This document shows, piece after piece, positions 42,990-53,039 of a stretch of DNA of 64,000 nt. The position numbers and the translations under genes are program-made. Positions within the stretch are counted from its first letter, which is position 1. Every line of letters starts with the position of its first letter. The notes beneath the pieces were generated by a model, which saw nothing but the letters and a program-made list of their open reading frames with translations, did no database searches and was not told where the DNA came from. The DNA comes from Zygaena filipendulae (Eukaryota > Arthropoda > Insecta > Lepidoptera > Zygaenidae), in the NCBI GenBank assembly GCA_907165275.2, contig OU015650.1:1580001-1644000 (forward strand), in the 5' to 3' direction.

Positions 42990-43097
42990 ATGAGACTAAA
43001 CTTTATCAGATAGATGTTTACTCTGATACGAGAATCAAACCCACAATACTTGGTGGAGCAGTTCGGTTGTTTGACCACTAGATCAAGTGCGCTGTCT
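42990..43097 (-). repeat. tRNA-like SINE head
   Basis: On the minus strand an A box (TGATCTAGTGGTCAA) and B box (GGGTTTGATTCTC) are spaced as in a tRNA, but the acceptor stem does not pair. A SINE promoter remnant. Confidence 0.5.
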
Positions 43098-43162
43098 ATA
43101 TTGGAGGGCGCGGCATTTCTGATGTCTCTCTAGAAATGACAAAATAATCGTTTAAATCCATA

Positions 43163-43327
43163 TTCTTACTAATATTATAAATGCGAAAGTGAGTTTGTTT
43201 GTTCAAACCTTAACGGCTCAACCGATCATCATGAAATTTTGTATACACGTTGCCAAGGGTACAGGGAAGGATATAGAGGAGGAGATTCTTATCCCGGAAT
43301 TCCCGTGGGAACTACGAAATTACCGTA
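43163..43327 (+). mobile_element. Lep1-like repeat lacking its 3' hairpin
   Basis: From TTACTAATATTATAAATGCG to GAAATTACCGT, where the terminal hairpin is cut off. Confidence 0.6.
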
Positions 43328-43390
43328 AAGCTGTTAATTTGGAATTATAAACAGACACTTCAATTTTATTTGTGTGTAGATAAAAAAATA
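43328..43390 (-). repeat. Fragment of the long Lep1-like subfamily
   Basis: GCTGTTAATTTGGAATTATA and CACTTCAATTTTATTTGT, as in 29517. Its junction with the preceding copy is a breakpoint. Confidence 0.45.
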
Positions 43391-43693
43391 TTTACAAGCT
43401 TGCGTCTTCGTTCGTCATCGCAACAAATACTTAACATTTTACGTACCTACTTGTATTTTTTTTTGTATTCCTATTTAAGGTATTTTGATGTTGATGCCAA
43501 ATAAAGTATATGTCTATGTCTATGTCTTTTTACTAAATGCGGGTCAATAATTTTCAAAAATTCATTTTGAAAACTACGAAATTCGAGTAAAATACATGAG
43601 CTCAATTCAGATACTTTTCAATGTGAGCCATTGATTTATGGTGTGGTATATCAATGATGTAAGCCCCTAAATTTTAATATTGGACGTCACTTC

Positions 43694-43735
43694 TTTTTTT
43701 TTAACAAGGTGTTCATACACCTTGTTAAAAAAAAA
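43694..43735. repeat. Perfect 19-bp hairpin, 4-base loop
   Basis: Nine T plus AACAAGGTGT, loop TCAT, then the exact complement ending in nine A. No gene context. Confidence 0.7.
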
Positions 43736-44060
43736 TTGTAGTGCAACCAAAATTGTCCCTCCCCCCCGGCAATCCTGAGGCTTCCAGGAAGCTTCGTACC
43801 TAATGTTTTTCTAAACAATCGCCTGTGAGAAACGTTGAGTTTCATCTTATTGTAAGCTCGTAACAATGATTGAGTGAAGGTTCATCGCGGACTTGTAATC
43901 ACATCGCTGCTCGTAATAGATACGACTGAGAGCGAACAGCGCATTTGTACTCTGTACAAAACACACTTGGTACAGGCGGCGGCAGAAATATATGTTAACC
44001 CTTCTGTCATTATTTGAATCTCATTGCCAATTTCATTATCATTATCTTATCTTATCTTCT

Positions 44061-44234
44061 TAATATATAAAAATCACGTGTCACGTTGTTTCTCCGCGAT
44101 GAACTCCGAAACTACTGAACGGATTTTGATAAAATTTTGTAACCATTTATAATATGGTCCAACTTAAAAGATAGGATAGTTTTTATCCCGAAATTCCCGC
44201 GGGAACTCCGGAACTAATGCGGGGAACAGCTAAT
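44061..44234 (+). mobile_element. Hairpin repeat, ATCACGTGTCACG subfamily
   Basis: Head TAATATATAAAAATCACGTG, body CTACTGAACGGATTTTGAT, 3' end ATGCGGGGAACAGCTAAT with a decayed hairpin. Opposite orientation to 28797. Confidence 0.6.
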
Positions 44235-44343
44235 CACCGTAAACTGTCTGTCGGGGGTACAAAGAAGGAGATAGAGTACTTTTTTCCCGGAATTCCCGCG
44301 GGAACTCCAAAATTACGCGGGTGAAACCGCGGGAACATCTAGT
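44235..44343 (+). repeat. Lep1-like 3' end, tandem to the previous copy
   Basis: From AACTGTCTGTCGGGGGTAC to the hairpin GCGGGTGAAACCGCGGGAAC and CTAGT. Confidence 0.55.
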
Positions 44344-44392
44344 AAAAAATAAAATTAAATAATAACACACTTCAAAGACTGAATATTTACGT

Positions 44393-44597
44393 ACTAGTTG
44401 TTCCTCGCCGTTTCACCCGCAGTAATTTCGGAGTTCCCGCGGGGATCCCAGGATGAAAAGTACCCTTTGTCCTTCTCTGTACCCCTGACAACGCGTATGC
44501 AAAATTTCATGATGATCCGTTCAGGCGTCGAGACGTGAAAGCGTATGACAAACAAACAAATAAACTCACTTTCGCAGTTATAATATTATTAGTAAAG
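44393..44597 (-). mobile_element. Lep1-like repeat, full length
   Basis: From ACTAGTTGTTCCTCGCCG to GTTATAATATTATTAGTAA. Confidence 0.65.
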
Positions 44598-44742
44598 ATT
44601 TCTGCTGTTGACTGTACACTTCAACATAAGGATGTATCGTATAAAATTCACATATAATCCACCCGCTTCTGTTTTCGTGTGCTCCGCGTGGATAAGGGCG
44701 CGCACCTCGCGACATATTGTGGCCGCGTGTTTATCTCGTTTA

Positions 44743-45093
44743 TACAACGTGTTATAGAATTAACTGAAAACCTGATACACCCTATTTAAAAAAATACACA
44801 ATAATATGATTAAAATATATTTTATGTCGAAAAAATTTATATTTCAAATTTTATTCATAATTAGTTTGGAGGTGACTTATCTACGAAATTCCAAGCGCTA
44901 CGCCCGCGCCTACCGGTTCGATTTTTTTTGCTGCGGGCGGCGTACGCGCTAAATATTATATTATATATAATTTAGACATGGGTTAGTAAAAATGAAAAAA
45001 TATAACCTATATTAAAACATAGTGCGATCGATTCGCTAGTTGATTCTGAGCAAACTACTTTCTAGTTTTCAGTTAATTCATTAACACGTTGTA
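44743..45093. mobile_element. Tc1/mariner-type MITE
   Basis: TACAACGTGTTATAGAATTA at the left is inverted at the right end (CATTAACACGTTGTA) with further matching inward to GAAAAC. TA flanks both ends (44741..44742 and 45094..45095). 351 bp, no coding. A GC-rich core lies at 44880..44945. Confidence 0.6.
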
Positions 45094-45099
45094 TAAGCC

Positions 45100-45600
45100 C
45101 GCTAAATACACCTACTCACTCAGTGTACAAATGGACGCAGATAAGCAATAATATGTTAACCCTCAAAATTAAGTTATTGATTCAGAACGATTTATTGAGT
45201 ATTAGGGAACATTTTTTAATTATATGTTTACCTTATTACATTGTTTAAATATGTAACTAAATATTGAACATAAAAAATTTTGACACAAAATGGCGCTCCT
45301 ACTTTTAAAACACGATTTACTCAAAATTTCTCCAGTGTGGGTTAACACACTATTGCTTATCTATGTCCAAATATAGGTATTCCAGTTTTTTTAGAGAATG
45401 GTAAAAAACAATTAGTGCGTAGTAAAATACATTATTGAAGGAAAAATTTTTGATAATAAATTTAAACATGGAAATAAAAGTATTTACTTTATTTACAGAC
45501 TAATAAGTACCTACCCATAGTTTTTGACGCTACGACTACTTGTCTCCTAATTCCGCGATTATTATAATTAAAAAAAAATCTGCAGAGGTTAAATTTAATC
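45100..45600. other. AT-rich intergenic DNA
   Basis: Nothing assignable. Confidence 0.4.
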
Positions 45601-45604
45601 TTAT

Positions 45605-45757
45605 AAAAATTAATTGCTGTTCGTTTGTCTCGCTAAAACTCGAGAATGGCTGGACCGATTTGGATAATTTTGATCTTGAAATATTTGTGGAAGTTCAGGG
45701 AAGGTTTAAGAAGTAAATCCGAAACTCACGCGGGTGAAACCGCGGGGCACAGCTGGT
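45605..45757 (+). mobile_element. Lep1-like repeat, GACCGATTTGG subfamily
   Basis: Head AATTGCTGTTCGTTTGTC, internal deletion after AAGGTTTAAGAAG, 3' end AACCGCGGGGCACAGCTGGT (CTGGT in place of CTAGT). Confidence 0.6.
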
Positions 45758-45759
45758 AC

Positions 45760-46375
45760 AGAATAAGTGTGAGAAAAAATCTATTATAATATTGTTTGAA
45801 AACTAATCGATTACCCGTGAGACACTTCTGTTTTCAAATTATATTTCTAATATTGTGCTTTAAAATATGATCAGTAGGTACGTCATAAACATAAAAAGCT
45901 TTATTTTTATACTTAAATGTATATGAGATGTAAACGAGCTTTCCTTGGTCCGTATTGTGCAAAGTGTAGGCCGAGAAACTCAAAGATGGTAGAGTCGAAT
46001 AAACAATTCTAATCCTTAAAAACACGTTAACGAATTCGCATAAAAAAAGGAAGTTCGAGTTCAGTTTGTTTTTTCTTCAGGACTAATATTTGACTTCTTA
46101 TACCAGGACTCAAAGTCGGCATAAAATTCGTCTGTTTTTATTAAAGTTTTCGCTGAAATCAAATAAACATTTAACTTAACTCGGTTTATTATAAATTATA
46201 ATAACTAATTGGTTGAGGTAAATATTTTTTTCAAGAAAAATAGAAATGAGGAAGAGACTAAAAATAGAGTAGGTATACCTATCTGATGAGCTTGCATAAA
46301 CTTAAACTGCTAAAGATAATTTTTAGTGACAAAATTACATTATTTATATTGTTATAAATACATATTTATAAATAC
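45760..46375. other. AT-rich intergenic DNA
   Basis: Nothing assignable. Confidence 0.4.
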
Positions 46376-46535
46376 ACTAACTGTGCCCCGCGGTTTTACT
46401 CGTGCTAATTTCGGAGTTCCCGCGGAAAAACTATAAGTATAAACCTTCCCCTTGAATTACTGTCGGTGAAAACCGCATGAAAATCCGTTCAGTTGAGTTT
46501 ATTGCGAACAGACAGAAAGACAGCCAGACAAACAG
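46376..46535 (-). repeat. Lep1-like repeat, diverged
   Basis: ACTAACTGTGCCCCGCGG at the left; body shortened, then AATCCGTTCAGTTGAG and a CAGACA run. Confidence 0.5.
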
Positions 46536-46650
46536 ACGTGGCGGAGGAATTTGTTTTACAATATGTAAAGATACTGAACACCCAGACTCAGAATAAATAC
46601 CATGGTCATCTAATTGTTTATCCTGGTGCAGGACCGAACCCTCAAACGTT

Positions 46651-46911
46651 AGGTACTGTAACGTCCCGGGGGCGGGAACGTTAACAAACTAAGCAATTGA
46701 ATTTAAAGATTTTCAAATTATTTTAATTAAAGAAATTTTTATTTCAAAGAAAAACCATATTGTTAAGATACAACAAATCGATTGTCTTCTTTTTATATTT
46801 AGAATCTATATTTATGACATTACATTCAAATTCGAAATATTATTACTTTCTTCTTCTAAATTTGTTTCCAACCAGTGTTGACATGGAGGTGATCACCTCT
46901 ACAGTACCTAC
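46651..46911 (+). mobile_element. MITE, GTAGGTACTGTA family, uninterrupted copy
   Basis: AGGTACTGTAACGTCCCGGG to GGTGATCACCTCTACAGTAC. It is the empty-site version of 28681..29127 in inverse orientation. Confidence 0.65.
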
Positions 46912-47309
46912 TGCATTCAATCTTCACTGGGTTGATGTGCGACACAATGCTAGCGCTGGTGACGGTATTTCTCAATCCTTCCTTCATCACGCCAATCTAT
47001 ACTTACGCAACCTTTCAAGGGAAATGAATAAAAAAAGGTTCACAAACACGATCACTATTGGTAGCAGATATGCGAAGGCTATTTTGGTTCCCAAAAGCCA
47101 CCTAACATTTGTTAGGGTTAAATTTCAGAATTTGATATAGGTATGCTATTATACAGTGTTACAGAAAGGTGTAGTCATATTTGACGATCGTGTTCAATTT
47201 ATCGTCTACAATGATTTGCCACTACTTGTAACTGAAGCTCTACAAACACGGTAAATTTTCCTAACTTAAACAAACAAACTCCCTTCACATCTTCTATCTA
47301 TATCTATAC

Positions 47310-47634
47310 TTATAATAAAACTGTAGGGAGGTCAATTCTGTACATTGAATATATATTCAAAATTAATATTGAAGGATGAATGGTGATCGATACTGATGCC
47401 AAAAATGCAATCAGTAAATTTTTTGTCTTTCTGTCTGTCTGTCTGTATGTGCACGCATGGGTCAAAAACTACTGAAGGGATTTTAACCAAACTTGGTACG
47501 ATTGTAGTCCATACTCCTGGGCAGGTTATAGGCTATATAACATAACGCTAAGACACATAGGAGCTGAGCAGTGACGATAAATTTGAAGCAAGTCTGATGA
47601 AAATGCGCTTTTGAGCTCTTATCCTCACATACGT
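47310..47634 (+). repeat. Hairpin-repeat 5' part, TCTGTACATTGAATAT subfamily
   Basis: Shares its head with 14690, then a (CTGT)n run and GGGATTTTAACCAAAC. It runs into the next copy without its own hairpin. Confidence 0.45.
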
Positions 47635-47789
47635 TTACTCAATCACGCAAAAACGGCTGAACGGATTTGGATGAAATTTGACATGCACACGTTGTCAGGG
47701 GTACAGAGAAGAACAAAGGGTACTTTTTATCCCGGAATTTCCGCGGAACTCTGAAATTGCCGCGGGTGAAACCGCGGGGCACAGCTAGT
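47635..47789 (+). mobile_element. Lep1-like repeat abutting AGAAT units
   Basis: From ACTCAATCACGCAAAAACGG to GGGTGAAACCGCGGGGCAC and AGCTAGT. An AGAAT run follows immediately. Confidence 0.6.
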
Positions 47790-47791
47790 TT

Positions 47792-47935
47792 ATAGAATAG
47801 AATAGAATAGAATAGAATACACTTTATTGTACACCAGAATAATTTTACAGTGTGTTTACAGAAACTTATAACTACAGGCATACAAAAGGCGATCTTATCG
47901 CTTTACTAGCGATCTCTTCCAGACAATATTGTATG
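47792..47935 (-). repeat. Retroelement 3' end with short (AGAAT)n tail
   Basis: Five AGAAT units and then ACACTTTATTGTACACCAG, which on the minus strand reads as a 3' untranslated end (ACAATAAAGTGT) with a TTCTA tail. It parallels the much longer array at 32233. Confidence 0.5.
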
Positions 47936-47939
47936 TGAC

Positions 47940-48860
47940 TGATTTGAAGTTGCTGCATTTACACTGAGCAGTGAGCGGAAACTTATACCTAGCTGTTACG
48001 TTTCCATCATACAAAGCATTAAAATGCCAAGTTTCGCGCCTAAAGGAGTTTTTACTTTAATAAAACAAAATTTTCCAATTAAAAACTTCAAATACGATCC
48101 CGAATTCCTCGCGGACGAAGTGGCAAGCTACTTAGTTGTTATGCTCTTACTTCGAATTTGCTTCAAATAAAACAATTTCACTTTCAGTCTGTAAGAAAGA
48201 AGAAGTAAGTAAAATGTCTGTGTTCTCTAAAACTCAAACTTTTTCTAGTTAGTTTTCTAGTTAAAGTACTTAAAGACAAAAGCGTCGAATGGAGTAAGTA
48301 CTTATTTGGTACATAATTTGTCAAAATTTATTTTCAATGTACGAACACCGCATGTTAACAGGTTTTTAGGTAGGTAGGTACTAGCTTTTCCCCTCGGCTC
48401 AACAAATTTGGATGAATTATGGCACACAGACATAACATTTTGTGGATTAACTAAAGAATTTTCATGGGGTTTCCGAAATTCATTCGATGGAACTGCGAGT
48501 ATCAGCTAAGTCTTACTGCACTAAGTCTTATGCAATCCACGTCAACCAATTTTTGCGGGGGGAATGATCAAAATAAAAAAAAATATACGCGTCGAATTGA
48601 GAACCTCTTCCTTTTTGGGAAGTCGGTTAAAAACCAATTACATCATTGCGACGCAATCAATTACCCATAACCACAATGTACATTTCAAATAGATAAGTTT
48701 CTGCTAGCCAACAGCATTTTGTTAGCATGAGATCACTTGACCGCTGCGTGGGTCAAGGGGAAAGTTTAGCGGCCGAGCATATTGTCAATCTATACTCTTT
48801 CAAAATCTTTGTCTATTTCATTGTCAGAAAACAAAAATTTGATGAACTTGACTTTTTCAG
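47940..48860. other. AT-rich intergenic DNA
   Basis: No element or gene recognised. Confidence 0.4.
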
Positions 48861-49024
48861 ATACGGGATTGCACGTAGGGATCATTGGTACCTACTTAGC
48901 TTCGAGCGGCTGGCCCTGCAGGTCGCTGACGCTTTCGGGCGGCTCAGGTCCTGAGACAGACGGTTATCTGATAACTTTTGTGGATGAACGTGATTTATCG
49001 CCGCAACAGCTTCGCACCCATTAG
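48861..49024 (+). other. Candidate terminal exon, unassigned
   Basis: A good acceptor (TTGACTTTTTCAG) precedes a GC-richer open stretch reading TGLHVGIIGTYLASSGWPCR and then SLTLSGGSGPETDGYLITF, ending RTH and a stop at 49022. Base composition and dense reading differ from the flanks. No donor-side partner was found, and no family is recognised. Confidence 0.25.
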
Positions 49025-49029
49025 TGTTT

Positions 49030-49844
49030 TTTAACGCCGCGCGCCGACGAGATAAACACTTTAGCTGAGTTGCAATCACTTTGGCAAAGAGTGTAGGTAT
49101 ATAGGCGTTTGTTTTGTTGAAGTCGTAATAAAAAAATGTTGCTGATCGATATAATTTCTCTTTTACGAATGTCCTTACGAAAATAAAATCGAGTGTCAAA
49201 AACAACTTACTAGAGGTTGTTCTTTCAAAGAATTTCAAGAACTTTCTTTCTTTTGCAAAGACGTCTTTGCGTCTCTGATCGTGTATCTTGTATATATAAA
49301 ATAATAGTAAACTTTGTTAATATTTTTTTTATTATAAGGTATAATTTTTCTTTGTTATTTGTATTTTTTTTTGTCATTTGGCGAATCATTTTATTTATTT
49401 ATTTATTTTTATTATTTATATTTATTATATTTTTATTTTTTTATTTATTTGTTGCTTGTATGTTAGCCCTGAAGCAGGGGCGGCGTAGTATGGGTAGCAA
49501 CCTGGAGCAGTTTTCTGTTGAGCACCCCCCAAAATAAGATAATAAGTACAAGGATCCCATGAGCTCAATCTTTTTAACTTGCGCTTTTGACCAATGACCT
49601 CTTTAAGGTAACCGAAAAGCGAGCACTATAGTCAACATGGTCATTAAAAACTGGTTAAAACGTATGCCGTGTAAAATATGAACACAAATTGCTTGATTTT
49701 TATTCATTCAGCTATTTAAAGCTTAGTTAGTAAACATTTCAATTAAAGAATAGGTAGGTATGTTCAAAAATTGACTTAATTTACGTTTAAACTTGGCTCA
49801 AGTGGCATTCATACCTTGGCTTTTATACCTTGGGTATCTTCTGG
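49030..49844. other. AT-rich intergenic DNA
   Basis: Includes a T-dominated tract at 49320..49450 with repeated TTTATTTA units. Nothing assignable. Confidence 0.45.
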
Positions 49845-50150
49845 GGTATGAAAATCAAAATTCTAATTAGTCCGTCAGTTAGAAAATAAAAAAATAATAG
49901 ACACGCATTTTTTGTTTTTTCAAATTAATGAAATTAAACATAAATAAAGCGCATTAAACTTTAGGGTGGGGAATCGTGACGTCAATATTCGGTATAAGCC
50001 CCCATACAAATTGCTCCGGGTTGTGACATCACGCGAAATTTCAACTCAATGTATCGTCATTATTATTTGATTACGTAAAAAAAGAAAAAAATACGGGTCC
50101 AATATTTTTATCAATCTACACGAAGGACCAGAAAAAATTTAGTAAACTAC
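49845..50150 (-). mobile_element. MITE, GGGCATGTTGACT family, copy 3
   Basis: Reads as the inverse of 4660 with decayed ends: AATTCTAATTAGTCCGTC near the left and CAATCTACACGAAGGACC near the right. Confidence 0.55.
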
Positions 50151-50354
50151 CCAAATACCTTTTTATTTGAAATAGCAAAATCGAAAGAAAAAAGTGTACT
50201 TCATCCACGAGTAGGTATTTAAATTGGCCAATGCAATTGGTTTGAAAATGCTCAATCAACTAGGAGAATGAGCATCGTAAATTGAGCAAAAAACTGCACC
50301 GCTCGCCGTTAAATTATACCAGCCAGCCATAGCCAATTGGCTTGTACGATCGTC

Positions 50355-50460
50355 AGCTCCGACAGCCGTGATCGTCTAGTGGTTAGGACCCTACGTTGTG
50401 GCCGTAGTAACCCAGGTTCGAATCCTGGTCACGGCAGCGGAAACACTGTCACGGGGAGCT
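50355..50460 (+). repeat. tRNA-His cassette, copy 3
   Basis: 106-bp unit in plus orientation. The 5' flank AGCTCCGACAG is identical to copy 2. The 3' flank has one change (CAGCGG), the bases just past the unit differ, and a T-run follows. Confidence 0.7.
50365..50436 (+). tRNA. tRNA-His (anticodon GTG)
   Basis: Full cloverleaf, identical to the other two copies and in the opposite orientation. The T-run at about 50465 can terminate RNA polymerase III. Confidence 0.9.
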
Positions 50461-50528
50461 ATGCTTTTTTATTTTAGTTCCTCGCTTACCCAAGAAACAA
50501 GGTCCTGTTCTTCTAATATTTCTATATT

Positions 50529-50613
50529 TATGTATGTATATATATATATATGTATGTATGCATGTATGTATATGTATCATGTATGTATGTATGTATGTAT
50601 GTATGTATGTATG

Positions 50614-50642
<29 letters not shown>
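50529..50642. repeat. (ATGT)n microsatellite with TA core
   Basis: ATGT units broken by a (TA)n stretch and a few variants, then about 16 perfect units. The open frames over it (Met-Tyr-Val-Cys repeats) are artefacts. Confidence 0.9.
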
Positions 50643-50644
<2 letters not shown>

Positions 50645-50692
50645 TATATTTAGTCACAAATGGTTTCATTCAAAAACTTTCATTTTAACCAT

Positions 50693-50726
50693 GCCTCGCA
50701 AAACTGCTTACGCAGTTTTGCGAGGC
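50693..50726. repeat. Perfect 15-bp hairpin, 4-base loop
   Basis: GCCTCGCAAAACTGC pairs with its exact inverse across TTAC. A second short palindrome (TATGTTTATATAAACATA) follows at about 50739..50756. Confidence 0.7.
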
Positions 50727-50808
50727 AGGCAACTCGCTTATGTTTATATAAACATAGCTTATAAATTATTAAATTAGGTTATACTAATACAATTAATTTA
50801 CGTAAATG

Positions 50809-51115
50809 ACGTCTGTGCCCCGAGATTTCACCCGTGTGAGTTCGGAATTCCCGCAGGAACTCCAAAGTAACCTAATTTACTTCTTATAACATCAGTTAAT
50901 TAGCAGTGAAGATCCCGTCAAAATCGGTTCAATAGTTTCGGAGATTCACCCGCGTGAGTTTCGAAATTCCCACCGGAACTCCAAACTCCTTTCTTGAACC
51001 ATCTTCTTACAATAACACATGTATACAAAAAAAAAGAATTAGCGAAATTGATCCAGCCGTTCAAGCATGATGCCATGACTAAAGGAAAAAGGGATTAAAT
51101 TTTTTTATATGTAAG
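50809..51115 (-). repeat. Two or more overlapping Lep1-like fragments
   Basis: CTGTGCCCCGAGATTTCACC at the left; a second internal restart at about 50943 (ATTCACCCGCGTGAGTTTCG). The second part ends at GACTAAAGGAAAAAGGG. Confidence 0.5.
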
Positions 51116-51118
51116 TAT

Positions 51119-51358
51119 ATTAGTTGTGCCCCGCGGTTTCACCCGCATTAATTTCAGAGTTCCCGCGGAAATTTCGGGATAAAAAGTACCGTATGTGTTA
51201 ATCTGATGTATAAACTATACTATTGTAAAGTTTCATTTAAATCCATCCAGTATTTTTTGAGTGAAAGAGTAACAAATATCCATCCATCCAATATCCATCC
51301 ATCCATCCTTCCATTCATACATATATACAAACTTTCGCGTTTATAATATTAGTAGGAT
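51119..51358 (-). mobile_element. Lep1-like repeat with ATCC microsatellite
   Basis: From TTAGTTGTGCCCCGCGG to GTTTATAATATTAGTAGG. Nearest relative of 10619; its (CATC)n run is longer. Confidence 0.65.
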
Positions 51359-51554
51359 TACATTTTCTGTGCTAATTTCTAGTATCTGGAAAAACAATGT
51401 TACCATTGTGAATGGATGAATCTTAGAAGAAAGAAGAAATATCTTTTAGTTGCCGCTATTACAGCAAAGGCGTTTACACAAACAAATAAGTACCTATAGC
51501 GTATAGTTTACAGCATCCCTGAGGGACAGGATAGGTAGGTTACGTTTAGAGTTG

Positions 51555-51605
51555 CCGAGGGGGTATCGAAATTTACGCGGGTGAAACCGCAGGGGAACAG
51601 CTAGT
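51555..51605 (+). repeat. Lep1-like 3' terminus
   Basis: Only the hairpin end, ACGCGGGTGAAACCGCAGGG and AACAGCTAGT. The palindromic MITE begins two bases later. Confidence 0.5.
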
Positions 51606-51606
51606 C

Positions 51607-51853
51607 TTACCGCCGCACTCAGAGTCGACTTTAATGATTACTTAGTTAAGTATAGATTTTCAAAACAAAACTGCCGCAATCAGAGACGTTCAGTGAATCA
51701 ATGTTAATTGCCATTTAATAAAATGTAACTTAATTAGTTAAATGCCAATTAACATTAATTTATTAAACTTGTCTGATTGCGGCAGTTTTGTTTCAAAAAT
51801 CTATACTTAACTAAGTAATCATTAAAGTCGACTCTGAGTGCGGCCGTTACTTA
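51607..51853. mobile_element. Palindromic MITE, GCCGCACTCAGAG family, complete
   Basis: CCGCCGCACTCAGAGTCGAC at one end and the inverse (GTCGACTCTGAGTGCGG) at the other, with matched arms of about 90 bp. TTA directly flanks both ends (left at 51607..51609, right at 51848..51850), as in PIF/Harbinger target duplications. Confidence 0.65.
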
Positions 51854-51864
51854 AATAGTATAAA

Positions 51865-52120
51865 ATGAAGTCACTTTTGTTGGCGAGAAACTCAAACACT
51901 ACTGAACGGATTTTCATGCGGGTTTCACCACTAGATAGTGATTCATGAGGAAGGTTTACATCTTAGTTTATCCTCAAATTACGGGTTTTACGGGTACCCC
52001 AAGGCCTTTTCTGTACCCCTGACAACGTGTATACAAAATTTTACGAAGACCGGTTGAGCCGTTAAGGCATGAAAGCTTAACATACAAACTCACTTTCGCA
52101 TTTATAGGAGTAAGGATTAT
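51865..52120. repeat. Two opposed hairpin-repeat fragments
   Basis: 51865..51980 in plus orientation (ACTACTGAACGGATTTTCAT), then 51985..52120 in minus orientation (CCCCTGACAACGTGTATAC to TCGCATTTATAGGAG). Both lack hairpins. Confidence 0.45.
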
Positions 52121-52124
52121 CTGT

Positions 52125-52569
52125 GGTATTTGGAGTAAATTATTTGTGGTATTTACCCTATTTTATTGTCCTAGCGATTTCTACAGCCACGGTTTGATAT
52201 TCAGTGTGGAAATACCCCGAAATGTGTATTTCTCATTTAATAAGATACCTAAACCAAATACTTAATGATTTCCTACTGATATTTTACTAAAGTGTTAACA
52301 ATGTATTCGGTCCAAGTGCTGGAAGAGTTCATAAACATTACAAAGCTGTAGTACTTTTATGGTTCTCCTTCTACGAGTAGGGTAGGTACTAAGCACGTCA
52401 CAATTATATTGTTGGCTGCTTTTGAAACAATGTTTCAAACTTTATACTGAACGGTATTACAGCAGATATTGACTTTAATATCAGAGTTTAAATCGAATAT
52501 ACATAATTGTAGAGTACATAAAGTATATCTATGTCCACAAGTCTATTGTCTAACCTTGCCCCTTCACTA
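52125..52569. other. AT-rich intergenic DNA
   Basis: Nothing assignable. Confidence 0.4.
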
Positions 52570-52767
52570 CATAGTTTAAAACAAAGTCGCTTCCCGTTGT
52601 CCGTCTGTCCCTATGTATGCTTAGATCTCTAAAACTACGCAATGGTACACGCGGTTTTCACCAATAGATAGAGTGATTCATGAGGAAGGATTATATCTAT
52701 ATTTTATCCTGGAGTTTCCGCGGGAACTCCGAAATTACCGCGGGTGAAACCGCGGGGGACAGCTAGT
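52570..52767 (+). mobile_element. Lep1-like repeat, GTCGCTTCCCG subfamily
   Basis: Head AGTTTAAAACAAAGTCGC, body CGCGGTTTTCACCAATAG, and a perfect 3' hairpin before GGACAGCTAGT. Confidence 0.65.
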
Positions 52768-52854
52768 TTATACACAAGTGAGATAGAAGTTTTTCAAATA
52801 CTACGCTTCTCGTGTGTACGTAGATTTTTTGTTTATTTACGAAACAAGAACAAT

Positions 52855-53035
52855 CCTGACTAATTGCGAATGTGAGTTCATTTGTTTATTTGTTACGCTT
52901 TCACTACTTAATCCCACTAATTAATCGATCATCCACCCATCGAAATTTTACCTACTGTTTTTGAGGCATAGAAAACTATAATTGACGTAATCTACACTAA
53001 TGCGAGCGAAGCCGCGGACACCATCTTGTATTAAA
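52855..53035 (+). repeat. Worn hairpin-repeat copy
   Basis: GCGAATGTGAGTTCATTTG, a decayed ATCGATCATC motif, and a GCGAGCGAAGCCGCGGACAC-like 3' end without CTAGT. Confidence 0.4.
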
Positions 53036-53039
53036 TAGC

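Noticed and set aside
50398..50777. Met-Tyr-Val-Cys-rich plus open frames
   Set aside because: Generated by the ATGT microsatellite.
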